This document shows positions 1-5,292 of a DNA stretch of 8,604 bases, one piece after another (position 1 is the stretch's first letter; the number at the start of each line of letters is the position of its first letter). The position numbers were made by a program, and so were the translations under genes. The stretch lies in the NCBI GenBank assembly GCA_019114885.1, contig DXEQ01000150.1, positions 1 through 8,604 of the forward strand. The letters are read 5' to 3'. The notes below the pieces were generated by a model. That model was not told the origin of the DNA. It searched no databases and saw nothing but the letters and a program-made list of their open reading frames with translations. This DNA is from Candidatus Anaerobutyricum stercoripullorum. Its GTDB lineage: Bacteria; Bacillota; Clostridia; Lachnospirales; Lachnospiraceae.

Positions 1-121
1 TGAGAAGATATTCGATCTGCCCGTTGACAGAGCGGAAGTCATCCTCCGCCCAGGCGGCGAGATCGTTGTACAGCTTCTCTGAGAGACGTAAAGGAACCTG
101 CTTTTTCTTTTTTTCTGTCAT
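1..121 (-). CDS. Arc-type ribbon-helix-helix DNA-binding protein (3' end outside window)
   Basis: Only the first 40 codons are visible, read leftwards from an ATG at 121; the rest lies beyond base 1. After a lysine-rich start comes QVPLRLSEKLYNDLAAWAED, then residues ending NGQIEYLL. This is the Arc/MetJ ribbon-helix-helix pattern: a short beta strand (about residues 8-13, QVPLRL) that would insert in the DNA major groove as a dimer, then two amphipathic helices (about 14-27 and 31-40). Family members are small transcriptional repressors or antitoxins. It lies 111 bp after the stop of the SPFH gene on the same strand, and I see no U-tract terminator between them, so co-transcription is likely. 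A perfect dyad (183-209) in that gap could be its operator. The ribosome binding site is weak (AAGGA about 12 nt upstream). No toxin partner is visible. Confidence 0.8.
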   Translation of the reverse strand, partial: MTEKKKKQVPLRLSEKLYNDLAAWAEDDFRSVNGQIEYLL

Positions 122-182
122 GCCAGTTTCACATCCTTACGATAGCAAGCCCTCCCTGTGTGGAATCTGTGTGCCGGTGAGA

Positions 183-209
183 CAGGTACATTTTCTGAAA
201 ATGTACCTG
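183..209. repeat. Perfect 12-bp inverted repeat between SPFH and ribbon-helix-helix genes
   Basis: Arms CAGGTACATTTT (183-194) and AAAATGTACCTG (198-209) are exact reverse complements around a 3-base centre. Neither strand has a U-tract next to it, which argues against a simple terminator. Its place between two co-directional genes, one of them a DNA-binding protein, fits an operator or an mRNA-processing or stability hairpin. The function is inferred only. Confidence 0.75.
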
Positions 210-232
210 CTCCCGGATACAATCGGTCTGCG

Positions 233-1261
233 TCAATAGAGAGAACCTGCGTTGACGATCGGCTGCGCTTCGTGGTGTCCGCAGAGGACGACCAGAAGGT
301 TGGAAACCATGGCGGCCTTGCGCTCCTCGTCCAGATCCACAATGTGGCTCTCGTTTAAGTGTTCCAGAGCCATCTCCACCATGCCGACAGCGCCGTCCAC
401 GATCATCTTTCTTGCGTCCACCACAGCGGAAGCCTGCTGTCTCTGTAGCATGACAGCCGCGATCTCCGGGGCGTAGGCAAGGTAGGTGATCCGTGCTTCC
501 ATGATCTCCAGACCGGCCGCGGCTACCTTTTCCTGCAGCTGATCTTTGATACGGCGGACAACGATTTCGCTGGAACCGCGAAGGGAACCGTCATCAGCCT
601 GGCCGTCTCCGGTGGTATCCACGTTCGGAGCCACATCGTATGGATAGATCCGCACGATATCCCGCACGGCGCTGTCACATTGAAGCGACAGGTACTCCTT
701 GTAATTATCCACGTTAAAAACAGCCTTGGCCGTGTCCGTCACCCTCCAGATGACGGCGATGCCGATCTCCACCGGATTACCCAGACAGTCGTTGATCTTC
801 TGGCGGGCATTGTTCAGAGTCATGGCCTTCAGCGAGATCTTCTTGCTGCCCAGGTCCATGTTGGCGGCGGCGCCTTCGTTGTTCAGAGAGAGGGAAAGGC
901 CGCCCTTGTGGTTGCCGGCGTCCACGTCGCCGCTCTGGCCGAGTTTGGTCCTTGCCGCCGGATTCACGCTGGTACAGAAAGGATTCACAAAATAAAATCC
1001 TTCTCCCTTGAGCGTGCCGATGTACTTGCCAAACAGGGTGAGGACCAGTGCCTCCTGCGGTTTCAGTACCTTAAGGCCACAAAACAGGATCCAGCCCAGA
1101 GCCATCCAGATGATGCTGACGGCGAGCAAAATGCCGTTGCCGCCAAACGCCACGTCCGCGATGCTTATGACGCAGTAGAAAATAGCCAGCACATACAACA
1201 GAAGTGTCAGCAGCAGTACTGCCATTCCGTTCTTCCTGGTTCCAATGATCTTTTCCTTCAT
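233..1261 (-). CDS. SPFH/band-7 domain membrane protein
   Basis: A 342-residue protein. Two hydrophobic segments at about residues 13-38 and 43-66 anchor it, and an SPFH (stomatin/prohibitin/flotillin/HflK-C) domain follows at about 65-290. Recognisable band-7 features are the post-membrane stretch with KPQEALVLTLFGKY, GEGFYFVNPF, the IAVIWRVTD strand, and the helical LAYAPEIAAVMLQRQQA segment. A polar, glycine-rich insertion (about 105-145) separates the first strands. The C-terminus VLCGHHEAQPIVNAGSLY is the kind of tail I associate with a Firmicutes SPFH subfamily often found beside Arc-type ribbon-helix-helix genes, as here. SPFH proteins oligomerise at membranes and organise microdomains or protect membrane proteins; the specific role here is unknown. 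The start is supported by AAAGGAGGG about 6 nt upstream. It has its own promoter (1367-1395) behind the terminator of the upstream gene. Confidence 0.9.
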   Translation of the reverse strand: MKEKIIGTRKNGMAVLLLTLLLYVLAIFYCVISIADVAFGGNGILLAVSIIWMALGWILFCGLKVLKPQEALVLTLFGKYIGTLKGEGFYFVNPFCTSVNPAARTKLGQSGDVDAGNHKGGLSLSLNNEGAAANMDLGSKKISLKAMTLNNARQKINDCLGNPVEIGIAVIWRVTDTAKAVFNVDNYKEYLSLQCDSAVRDIVRIYPYDVAPNVDTTGDGQADDGSLRGSSEIVVRRIKDQLQEKVAAAGLEIMEARITYLAYAPEIAAVMLQRQQASAVVDARKMIVDGAVGMVEMALEHLNESHIVDLDEERKAAMVSNLLVVLCGHHEAQPIVNAGSLY

Positions 1262-1283
1262 GTTAAACCCTCCTTTGCCTTAG

Positions 1284-1302
1284 GACGGAAAAACTGTCCG
1301 TC
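1284..1302 (-). repeat. Small hairpin in the SPFH 5' leader
   Basis: Arms GACGGA (1284-1289) and TCCGTC (1297-1302) enclose a 7-base loop, about 10 nt upstream of the SPFH ribosome binding site. In the mRNA it could form a short stem near the translation start. There is no U-tract. It may be incidental. Confidence 0.4.
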
Positions 1303-1366
1303 TTCCCGCAGCCGGCAAAACCAGCCAAACGGGATAAAGCTCACAATGAATTATGTTGATGTTTTA

Positions 1367-1395
1367 ATGATATCATTTTGATATCTAAATGTCAA
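1367..1395 (-). promoter_or_regulatory. SigA-type promoter of the SPFH gene
   Basis: On the minus strand a perfect -35 TTGACA (1390-1395) is separated by exactly 17 bp from a -10 TATCAT (1367-1372). Transcription would start near 1360, leaving a leader of about 100 nt before the ATG at 1261. The spacer holds a perfect dyad, and a second dyad abuts the -35 box, so the promoter is probably regulated. Confidence 0.75.
1369..1385. promoter_or_regulatory. Dyad inside the SPFH promoter spacer (candidate operator)
   Basis: GATATCA (1369-1375) and TGATATC (1379-1385) form a perfect inverted repeat with a 3-bp centre. It lies between the -35 and -10 boxes and overlaps the -10. That is a classic position for a repressor operator, but I cannot assign the regulator. 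Confidence 0.55.
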
Positions 1396-1428
1396 CAGTA
1401 ATTTACGATAGCTTTTTATGTTACTGTT
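1394..1428. promoter_or_regulatory. Wide inverted repeat abutting the SPFH -35 box
   Basis: AACAGTAA (1394-1401) and TTACTGTT (1421-1428) are exact reverse complements separated by 19 bp. On the minus strand the proximal arm overlaps the first two bases of the -35 box and the distal arm lies further upstream. This would suit a dimeric regulator binding one helical face or a loop-forming activator. The rest of the 333-bp gap 1262-1594 holds only the promoter, this dyad pair, the small leader hairpin and the terminator of the upstream gene; I see no gene in it. Confidence 0.5.
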
Positions 1429-1526
1429 TTTTGCATTTCTGTGGTAGTTTTCTCGGAAAAAGAGAGTTGCCTTCAGAGGAAAAAGAGATTCGCCCGGGAG
1501 AGCGGACGCCATTTCGGAAAAGATGT

Positions 1527-1557
1527 AAAAAAAGGAGACCGCCCCGGAGCGATCTCC
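1527..1557 (-). terminator. Rho-independent terminator of the HExxH gene
   Basis: Read on the minus strand, a 9-bp stem (1549-1557 with 1534-1542, one G-U pair) with a 6-base loop is followed by seven U residues (1533-1527). It lies 38 bp past the stop codon at 1595 and separates this gene from the SPFH unit. Confidence 0.9.
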
Positions 1558-1594
1558 CTGAAAATACGATATGATATTGTGATGGCAGGTCCCG

Positions 1595-2485
1595 TCACAG
1601 ATAAAGCTGTGCAAGCGCCGCCTCGGCGGAAAGCATGGCTGCTTTTTCTTCTTCCGGAAGCAGGAAACCTGACTCCCGCATCTTCCGGTCCAGACGCTCC
1701 GCGTAATCCCGGTAATTGTCCAGAGTAATCTCGTCGATCTCTTCATCGGAGAGAATCTGCGGCGGATAGAAGCGGCGGAACATTTCTTTCAGATAGGTGA
1801 GAGTGGCCTTGTCGGTGATAGCCTGGTACATCTCGATGACCTTGTCAAAATCCATGTCCTTTAACGCACGGTAAATGGTGCGGAAATATTCGTCGTTGAC
1901 ACGCAGAGCAATCAGCGTCTCCTCGACCATCTTCTCGTCATTCTGGAAAAGAGAGAGGTAGCCGAACAGATACATGAGACTGCGGAAACCACCCGCAAAA
2001 TCAGACAGGTGATACTCTTTAAAAAATGCGTCAAAATAAATCTTCGCCCGGTAGACTGCCTCGATCAGAAGGCGCCGGATGGATATCTCCCGGTAAGGTC
2101 CCGGCAGCTGTACCTTATCCATATGCACTGTGGTGAGCGTCAGCGTCTCAATGAACCGGGCAAGAGTGACCCGGCAGGCATGATATTCGGAGTAGGCGTT
2201 CATCCACATGATCATCGGGAGCTTCTCTTCATACGGGCAGTGGATAAAATCATAAAAATGGGTGAATTCATGGAAAAGGATGAACTTCACGTAGCTCTCG
2301 GAATACAGATGTACATTCTGATTCAGATGAAGGATGTACTCTCCGTCCAGAAGTTCCAGAAGGTTAAAACAACCCTCTACGTATCTGTCCGTATCGTATC
2401 TGACGGCAGAAATCCGGATATCATCCTCAATGCCGTATTTTTTCTTATATTCATCCCATAAAAGGTTGATCTGTGTCAGATTCAT
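1595..2485 (-). CDS. HExxH zinc metallopeptidase-like protein of unknown function
   Basis: A 296-residue soluble protein with no signal peptide. Counting from this start, residues 72-76 are HEFTH, within FILFHEFTHFYDF, a zincin HExxH signature. The stretch AYSEYHA about 20 residues later (E100) could supply the third zinc ligand, as in ImmA/IrrE-like and other gluzincin folds. The rest is helical, charged, and does not match a family I can name. I chose the ATG at 2485 because GGGAG sits 6 nt upstream. The ATG at 2503 (six codons earlier) has its purine-rich AAAGGG directly abutting the start and buried in a hairpin, so it is a poor site, though annotation pipelines may use it. The gene has its own promoter, a structured leader and a terminator, so it is monocistronic. 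It is divergent from the alarmone synthetase. Proteolytic activity is inferred from the motif only. Confidence 0.75.
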   Translation of the reverse strand: MNLTQINLLWDEYKKKYGIEDDIRISAVRYDTDRYVEGCFNLLELLDGEYILHLNQNVHLYSESYVKFILFHEFTHFYDFIHCPYEEKLPMIMWMNAYSEYHACRVTLARFIETLTLTTVHMDKVQLPGPYREISIRRLLIEAVYRAKIYFDAFFKEYHLSDFAGGFRSLMYLFGYLSLFQNDEKMVEETLIALRVNDEYFRTIYRALKDMDFDKVIEMYQAITDKATLTYLKEMFRRFYPPQILSDEEIDEITLDNYRDYAERLDRKMRESGFLLPEEEKAAMLSAEAALAQLYL

Positions 2486-2504
2486 AAACTGCTCCCGTAT
2501 CATC

Positions 2505-2597
2505 CCTTTGACGAATCAAAGGCAAATCTCAGTCTGTTGTTCCCCGGATACCCGAATCGCAGTGCGGATGATCCATCCCACAATACGGGTATCATAT
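2505..2597 (-). promoter_or_regulatory. Structured 5' leader of the HExxH gene (unassigned cis-regulatory RNA candidate)
   Basis: From the predicted transcription start near 2597 to the ribosome binding site, the minus-strand RNA can form two elements. The outer stem pairs GATACCCG with CGGGTATC (2586-2593 with 2547-2554, 8 bp). It encloses a hairpin GUGGGAUG-GAU-CAUCCGCAC with one bulged G. A second hairpin, CCUUUGA-UUCG-UCAAAGG (2522-2505), has a UUCG loop and ends 8 nt before the GGGAG site. I do not recognise it as a known riboswitch class. It may be a translational control element. Confidence 0.5.
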
Positions 2598-2603
2598 GGT
2601 TAA

Positions 2604-2632
2604 ATTATACAGCAGCAGGGAACAGAATACAA
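2604..2632 (-). promoter_or_regulatory. Promoter of the HExxH gene
   Basis: On the minus strand a perfect -10 TATAAT (2604-2609) lies 17 bp from a weak -35 TTGTAT (2627-2632). The implied start near 2597 is about 112 nt upstream of the chosen ATG. The 289-bp divergent gap 2504-2792 holds this promoter and leader and the opposing promoter at 2728-2756. Confidence 0.7.
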
Positions 2633-2727
2633 GAATATTTGTCTGTTTTGTGGTTAAATGTTTTGTCCAGTGCCTGAAATATTTTGCGAATGTCAGGAAA
2701 TAGTAAGAAGTTCTTGTCTTCTCCTGT

Positions 2728-2756
2728 TTGTAATGACGGAAAATTTGTAGTAAAAT
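2728..2756 (+). promoter_or_regulatory. Promoter of the alarmone synthetase gene
   Basis: TTGTAA (2728-2733) and TAAAAT (2751-2756) are separated by 17 bp. Each is a fair match to the SigA boxes (4 of 6 and 5 of 6). Transcription would start near 2763, giving a short leader of about 30 nt. Confidence 0.55.
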
Positions 2757-2781
2757 AGGTGAAAAAGAAAAAGGGAGTCAA

Positions 2782-2823
2782 ATGATAACGTTATGGAACA
2801 GAAGAAAAAAGTATTTAATGTAG
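2782..2823 (+). other. Candidate 13-codon leader ORF overlapping the synthetase start
   Basis: An ATG at 2782 sits 4 nt after AAGGGAG (2771-2777). It opens a 13-codon frame (MITLWNRRKKYLM) that stops at 2823, inside the synthetase gene in another frame. Its ribosome site is closer than that of the synthetase ATG at 2793, so ribosomes may use it. It is too short to confirm as coding. Confidence 0.3.
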
Positions 2824-3557
2824 TGGAAGATATGCTGCGGACTTCCTTTGGCGAGAAAGTCCGTCGCAGGATGTTTGAGGAGCTGACCAATCAGGAAATC
2901 ATTGAATTTCTGAAAAGCCAGACCGATCCTTTTAATTCCCTGATGGCCTATTATAAATGCGCGCTGATGGAGATTGAGACGAAGTTCCGGGTGCTCAACG
3001 AGGAGTTTTCCCTCCAGCACGACCGCAATCCCATTGAGTCCATCAAGACAAGGCTCAAGAGCGTGGACAGCATCGTGGAGAAAATGCACCGGAAAAATAT
3101 TCCGTTCTCTGCGGAAAATATCGAGAAGAACCTGACAGATATCGCGGGAATCCGGGTGATCTGTTCTTTTCAGGAGGATATTTATTTTCTGGCTTCCTGT
3201 CTGCTGGGACAGGACGATGTTTTCCTGATCGAAAAAAAGGATTATATCGCCAATCCGAAGCCCAACGGGTACCGGAGCCTCCATCTGATCGTGGAGACGC
3301 CGATCTTCCTGGGTTCCCATAAGCGGATGATGAAGGTGGAAGTGCAGCTCAGAACCATCGCCATGGATTTCTGGGCCAGTCTGGAACATAAGCTTAAGTA
3401 CAAAAAGAATCTGGAGATCGAGCAGCTCACACAGGAGTTAAAAGAATGTGCGGATGAGAGTGCCAATCTGGACGCAAAGATGGACGCCATCCGTAAGCGG
3501 ATCGAACAGCTGAAACAGGACGGAGAAGAAGAGAAATCCTGGAAAGAAAAAAGATGA
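2793..3557 (+). CDS. Small alarmone synthetase (GTP pyrophosphokinase family, RelQ/RelP-like)
   Basis: A 254-residue protein with the RelA/SpoT synthetase domain but no HD hydrolase, TGS or ACT domains, so it is a stand-alone (p)ppGpp synthetase that transfers pyrophosphate from ATP to GTP or GDP. Visible motifs: the basic helix with R87, K89 and S93; DIAGIRVI (116-123), whose D116 matches the catalytic Mg-binding Asp; NPKPNGYRSLH (154-164) for the acceptor nucleotide; and EVQLRTIAMDFWASLEHK (183-200) with the catalytic-site Glu. The C-terminal part (about 204-254) is highly charged and probably coiled coil. It makes the protein longer than the roughly 210-residue Bacillus RelQ/RelP and may serve oligomerisation. 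The ATG is the only plausible start in frame, but the AAGGGAG site lies 15 nt away, an unusually long spacing. A better-placed out-of-frame ATG at 2782 lies between them. The antiporter gene follows on the same strand without an obvious terminator. Confidence 0.9.
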   Translation: MEQKKKVFNVVEDMLRTSFGEKVRRRMFEELTNQEIIEFLKSQTDPFNSLMAYYKCALMEIETKFRVLNEEFSLQHDRNPIESIKTRLKSVDSIVEKMHRKNIPFSAENIEKNLTDIAGIRVICSFQEDIYFLASCLLGQDDVFLIEKKDYIANPKPNGYRSLHLIVETPIFLGSHKRMMKVEVQLRTIAMDFWASLEHKLKYKKNLEIEQLTQELKECADESANLDAKMDAIRKRIEQLKQDGEEEKSWKEKR

Positions 3558-3586
3558 GAATTCTTTGCGGGACATAGCGGGTATAT

Positions 3587-3617
3587 TTGACAGAAAAAAG
3601 ACATATCTAAGTTATAT
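3587..3617 (+). promoter_or_regulatory. Possible weak promoter before the antiporter gene
   Basis: A perfect -35 TTGACA (3587-3592) is followed after 19 bp by TTATAT (3612-3617). The spacing is longer than ideal and the -10 box is poor. It lies in the 77-bp gap after the synthetase stop. It could give the antiporter its own transcription in addition to read-through. Confidence 0.35.
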
Positions 3618-3634
3618 ACGACGGAGGTCAAAGT

Positions 3635-4576
3635 ATGATTTATATGTCTTTTTTTGTGGGCCTTCTGCTCATCTGCAAAGGCGGAGACTGGTTTGTGGAC
3701 GCTGCCTCGGCCATTGCCCGGGCTTTCGGCATCCCGAAGTACATCGTGGGAGCGACCATCGTGAGCTTTGCCACCACCATGCCGGAGATTCTGGTGTCCG
3801 TATCGGCAGCGCTGAAAGGAAGTTCCACCATGGCCATCGGCAATGCGGTGGGGTCCGTGTCCGCCAACACGGGAATCATTCTGGGCGTCAGCCTGTTCTG
3901 TCTGCCGGTGGCAATCCGGCGGTCAGAATATCTGACAAAGAATATTTTGTACATCGGCTGTCTGCTGCTGCTGTTCGTGAGTTTTCGCGACCGGGTTTTT
4001 GACGCGGCAGACTGTATTCTGCTTTTGATGGGCGGAAGTCTCTTTCTTTTTATGAATGTGAAAAATGCCATGACATCCCGCTCGGAGAGGGAGAGTCTGC
4101 CGGGAGGAAGGAAAGCGCTCCCCGGACGCGTCGGATTTTTCGTGCTGGGCGCTGCCTGCGTGGTGGTGGGATCGGAGCTGCTCATCGATTCGGCCTGTGT
4201 GCTGGCGCGGCAGTTTCACATTTCCGAGGAGATCATTTCCGTCACCATCCTTGCCATGGGGACCTCCCTTCCGGAATTTGTCACCACCATCACCGCGATC
4301 CTTAAGAAAGAATCCTCCCTCTCCGTGGGCAATATCGTGGGAGCCAATGTCATAGACACGGCCTTTATCCTTCCGATATGCACGCTCATCACGGGAGAAT
4401 CGCTGACGGTCGCGCCGCAGATGGCGGAGATCGATATGCCCGTCTGCATCTTGTTGGCGGTCATCGCTCTGGCGCCGATGCTCATCCGGGGCAGAATCCG
4501 GCGGGCGGACGGAGCGGCAGTCTTTGGCGTGTATCTTCTGTATTTTCTGATCATCACAAAAGGAATGTGGGGATGA
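3635..4576 (+). CDS. CaCA-family calcium/cation antiporter (YrbG-type)
   Basis: A 313-residue membrane protein of about ten transmembrane helices in two homologous halves, the inverted-repeat layout of Ca2+/cation exchangers. The first alpha repeat holds ATTMPE (46-51) and GNAVGS (69-74) with N78. The second holds GTSLPE (209-214) and GNIVGAN (232-238) with D241. The paired acidic residues E51 and E214 correspond to the essential ion-binding glutamates of the family. By alignment from memory to the archaeal NCX, the site usually occupied by Ser in the second repeat is Ala237. A basic cytoplasmic loop (about 143-165) separates the halves. Likely function is exchange of Na+ or H+ for Ca2+ or a similar cation at the cytoplasmic membrane; the substrate cannot be read from sequence. 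The start is supported by GGAGG 7 nt upstream. I see no clear terminator after it. Confidence 0.88.
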   Translation: MIYMSFFVGLLLICKGGDWFVDAASAIARAFGIPKYIVGATIVSFATTMPEILVSVSAALKGSSTMAIGNAVGSVSANTGIILGVSLFCLPVAIRRSEYLTKNILYIGCLLLLFVSFRDRVFDAADCILLLMGGSLFLFMNVKNAMTSRSERESLPGGRKALPGRVGFFVLGAACVVVGSELLIDSACVLARQFHISEEIISVTILAMGTSLPEFVTTITAILKKESSLSVGNIVGANVIDTAFILPICTLITGESLTVAPQMAEIDMPVCILLAVIALAPMLIRGRIRRADGAAVFGVYLLYFLIITKGMWG

Positions 4577-4661
4577 AGACTGTCAGGGCAGGGCGCCCGG
4601 GAGCATCTGTATAAAATATTTTGATAAAATTACAAAATAAATGGAAATTTTGCCTCAAATG

Positions 4662-4670
4662 TGTTACAAT
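4662..4670 (+). promoter_or_regulatory. Candidate extended -10 promoter of the superoxide reductase gene
   Basis: TGTTACAAT (4662-4670) combines the TGn extension with a 5-of-6 match to TATAAT. No good -35 box sits at 17 bp, which an extended -10 can tolerate. It implies a leader of about 125 nt. The A+T-rich stretch just upstream contains the palindrome AAAATATTTT (4613-4622). No gene is visible in 4577-4803. Confidence 0.45.
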
Positions 4671-4747
4671 GTATTTGCCAGCATGTATAAATGAATGTAA
4701 TAATGACATAATACAGGACGTACATTGTGGCAGACATCATAAACACA

Positions 4748-4780
4748 GGTGTGGGAAGATACAAAAAGTATACCCGCACC
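4748..4780 (+). promoter_or_regulatory. Hairpin in the superoxide reductase leader
   Basis: GGTGTGGG (4748-4755) pairs with CCCGCACC (4773-4780) over 8 bp including one G-U. An inner ATAC/GTAT stem caps it with an A-rich loop. It ends 8 nt before the AGGAGGG ribosome site at 4789-4795. There is no U-tract, so it is more likely an RNA stability or translation element than a terminator. I do not recognise a known riboswitch. Confidence 0.5.
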
Positions 4781-4803
4781 AATCTGACAGGAGGGATAAT
4801 ATT

Positions 4804-5178
4804 ATGGAACTGAAATATTATATCTGCGAAAACTGCGGAAATATCATCACAAAAGTAAAGGATTCCAAGGTTCCGGTTATGTGCTGCGGACAGAAGATGA
4901 AAGAGATCATCCCGGGCACCACGGACGCGGCAGTAGAGAAACACGTACCGGCTTATGAAGTTAAGGACAACGTGGTAAATGTACAGGTTGGTTCTGTAGA
5001 GCATCCGATGGTAGAAGAACACTACATCGAGTGGATTGACATACAGACCTCACAGGGATACCAGCACAAGGTGCTGAACCCGGGAGACAAGCCGCAGGCA
5101 TCCTTCGCACTTGCTGAGGGAGAGACAGTGGAAGCTGTATACGCATACTGCAACCTGCACGGCCTGTGGAAAGCCTGA
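4804..5178 (+). CDS. dfx: Desulfoferrodoxin / superoxide reductase (2Fe type)
   Basis: A 124-residue cytoplasmic protein. The N-terminal desulforedoxin-like domain has four cysteines (C8, C11, C27, C28) that bind the rubredoxin-like FeCys4 centre I. The C-terminal neelaredoxin domain has H47, H67, H73, H119 and C116, the complete FeHis4Cys set of centre II, plus the active-site E45-K46 pair (VEKHVP). It reduces superoxide to hydrogen peroxide without making oxygen, using electrons from rubredoxin or similar carriers, and is a standard oxygen defence of strict anaerobes. An open frame extends upstream to 4621, but that extension has no homology and no ribosome site. AGGAGGG lies 8 nt before the ATG at 4804, and the protein then starts just ahead of the first CxxC, as in the family. 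A hairpin leader precedes the gene and a very strong terminator follows. Confidence 0.95.
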   Translation: MELKYYICENCGNIITKVKDSKVPVMCCGQKMKEIIPGTTDAAVEKHVPAYEVKDNVVNVQVGSVEHPMVEEHYIEWIDIQTSQGYQHKVLNPGDKPQASFALAEGETVEAVYAYCNLHGLWKA

Positions 5179-5206
5179 GTAACATCAGAAGCAGAGCGAT
5201 GACCGA

Positions 5207-5261
5207 CCGTCTCTGCGCATGCATCCTCTTTTACAGGGATGCAGCGCAGAGGCGGTTTTTT
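5207..5261 (+). terminator. Strong Rho-independent terminator after the superoxide reductase gene
   Basis: The arms 5207-5226 and 5237-5255 pair over about 19 bp with one G-U and one bulged base, around a 10-base loop. Six U residues follow (5256-5261). It starts 28 bp after the stop of the superoxide reductase gene and ends 31 bp before the aldolase ATG, so it may also act as an attenuator for the aldolase. Confidence 0.93.
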
Positions 5262-5292
5262 GTACGGGAACGGCTGTGAAAGGGAGTATGAA

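Noticed and set aside
1..121. Antitoxin of a toxin-antitoxin pair
   Set aside because: Ribbon-helix-helix proteins are often antitoxins, but no toxin gene is visible and the neighbour is an SPFH protein; the gene is also cut by the window edge.
680..1381. Long plus-strand open frame (233 codons) antisense to the SPFH gene
   Set aside because: The product is low-complexity, His/Gln-rich and family-less, there is no convincing ribosome site, and the opposite strand encodes a clear SPFH protein.
2521..2560. TPP-riboswitch-like CTGAGA sequence in the minus-strand leader of the HExxH gene
   Set aside because: Only the short CUGAGA string matches; the other conserved THI-box segments and their pairing are absent, and the gene is not thiamine-related.
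2778..3389. Minus-strand frame antisense to the alarmone synthetase
   Set aside because: It lies opposite a gene with all synthetase motifs and shows no recognisable domain or start signal; it is a shadow frame.
3565..4002. Plus-strand frame overlapping the start of the antiporter
   Set aside because: The composition (Arg, His, Gly rich) is typical of a shifted reading of a membrane-protein gene; the overlapping frame has the ribosome site and family motifs.
4577..4622. GC-rich palindrome GGGCGCCC after the antiporter as a terminator
   Set aside because: The stem has no usable loop and no U-tract follows, so I do not call termination there.
4621..4803. N-terminal extension of the superoxide reductase frame
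   Set aside because: It has no ribosome site and no family match, and it covers the predicted promoter and leader hairpin; the ATG at 4804 fits the known protein start.
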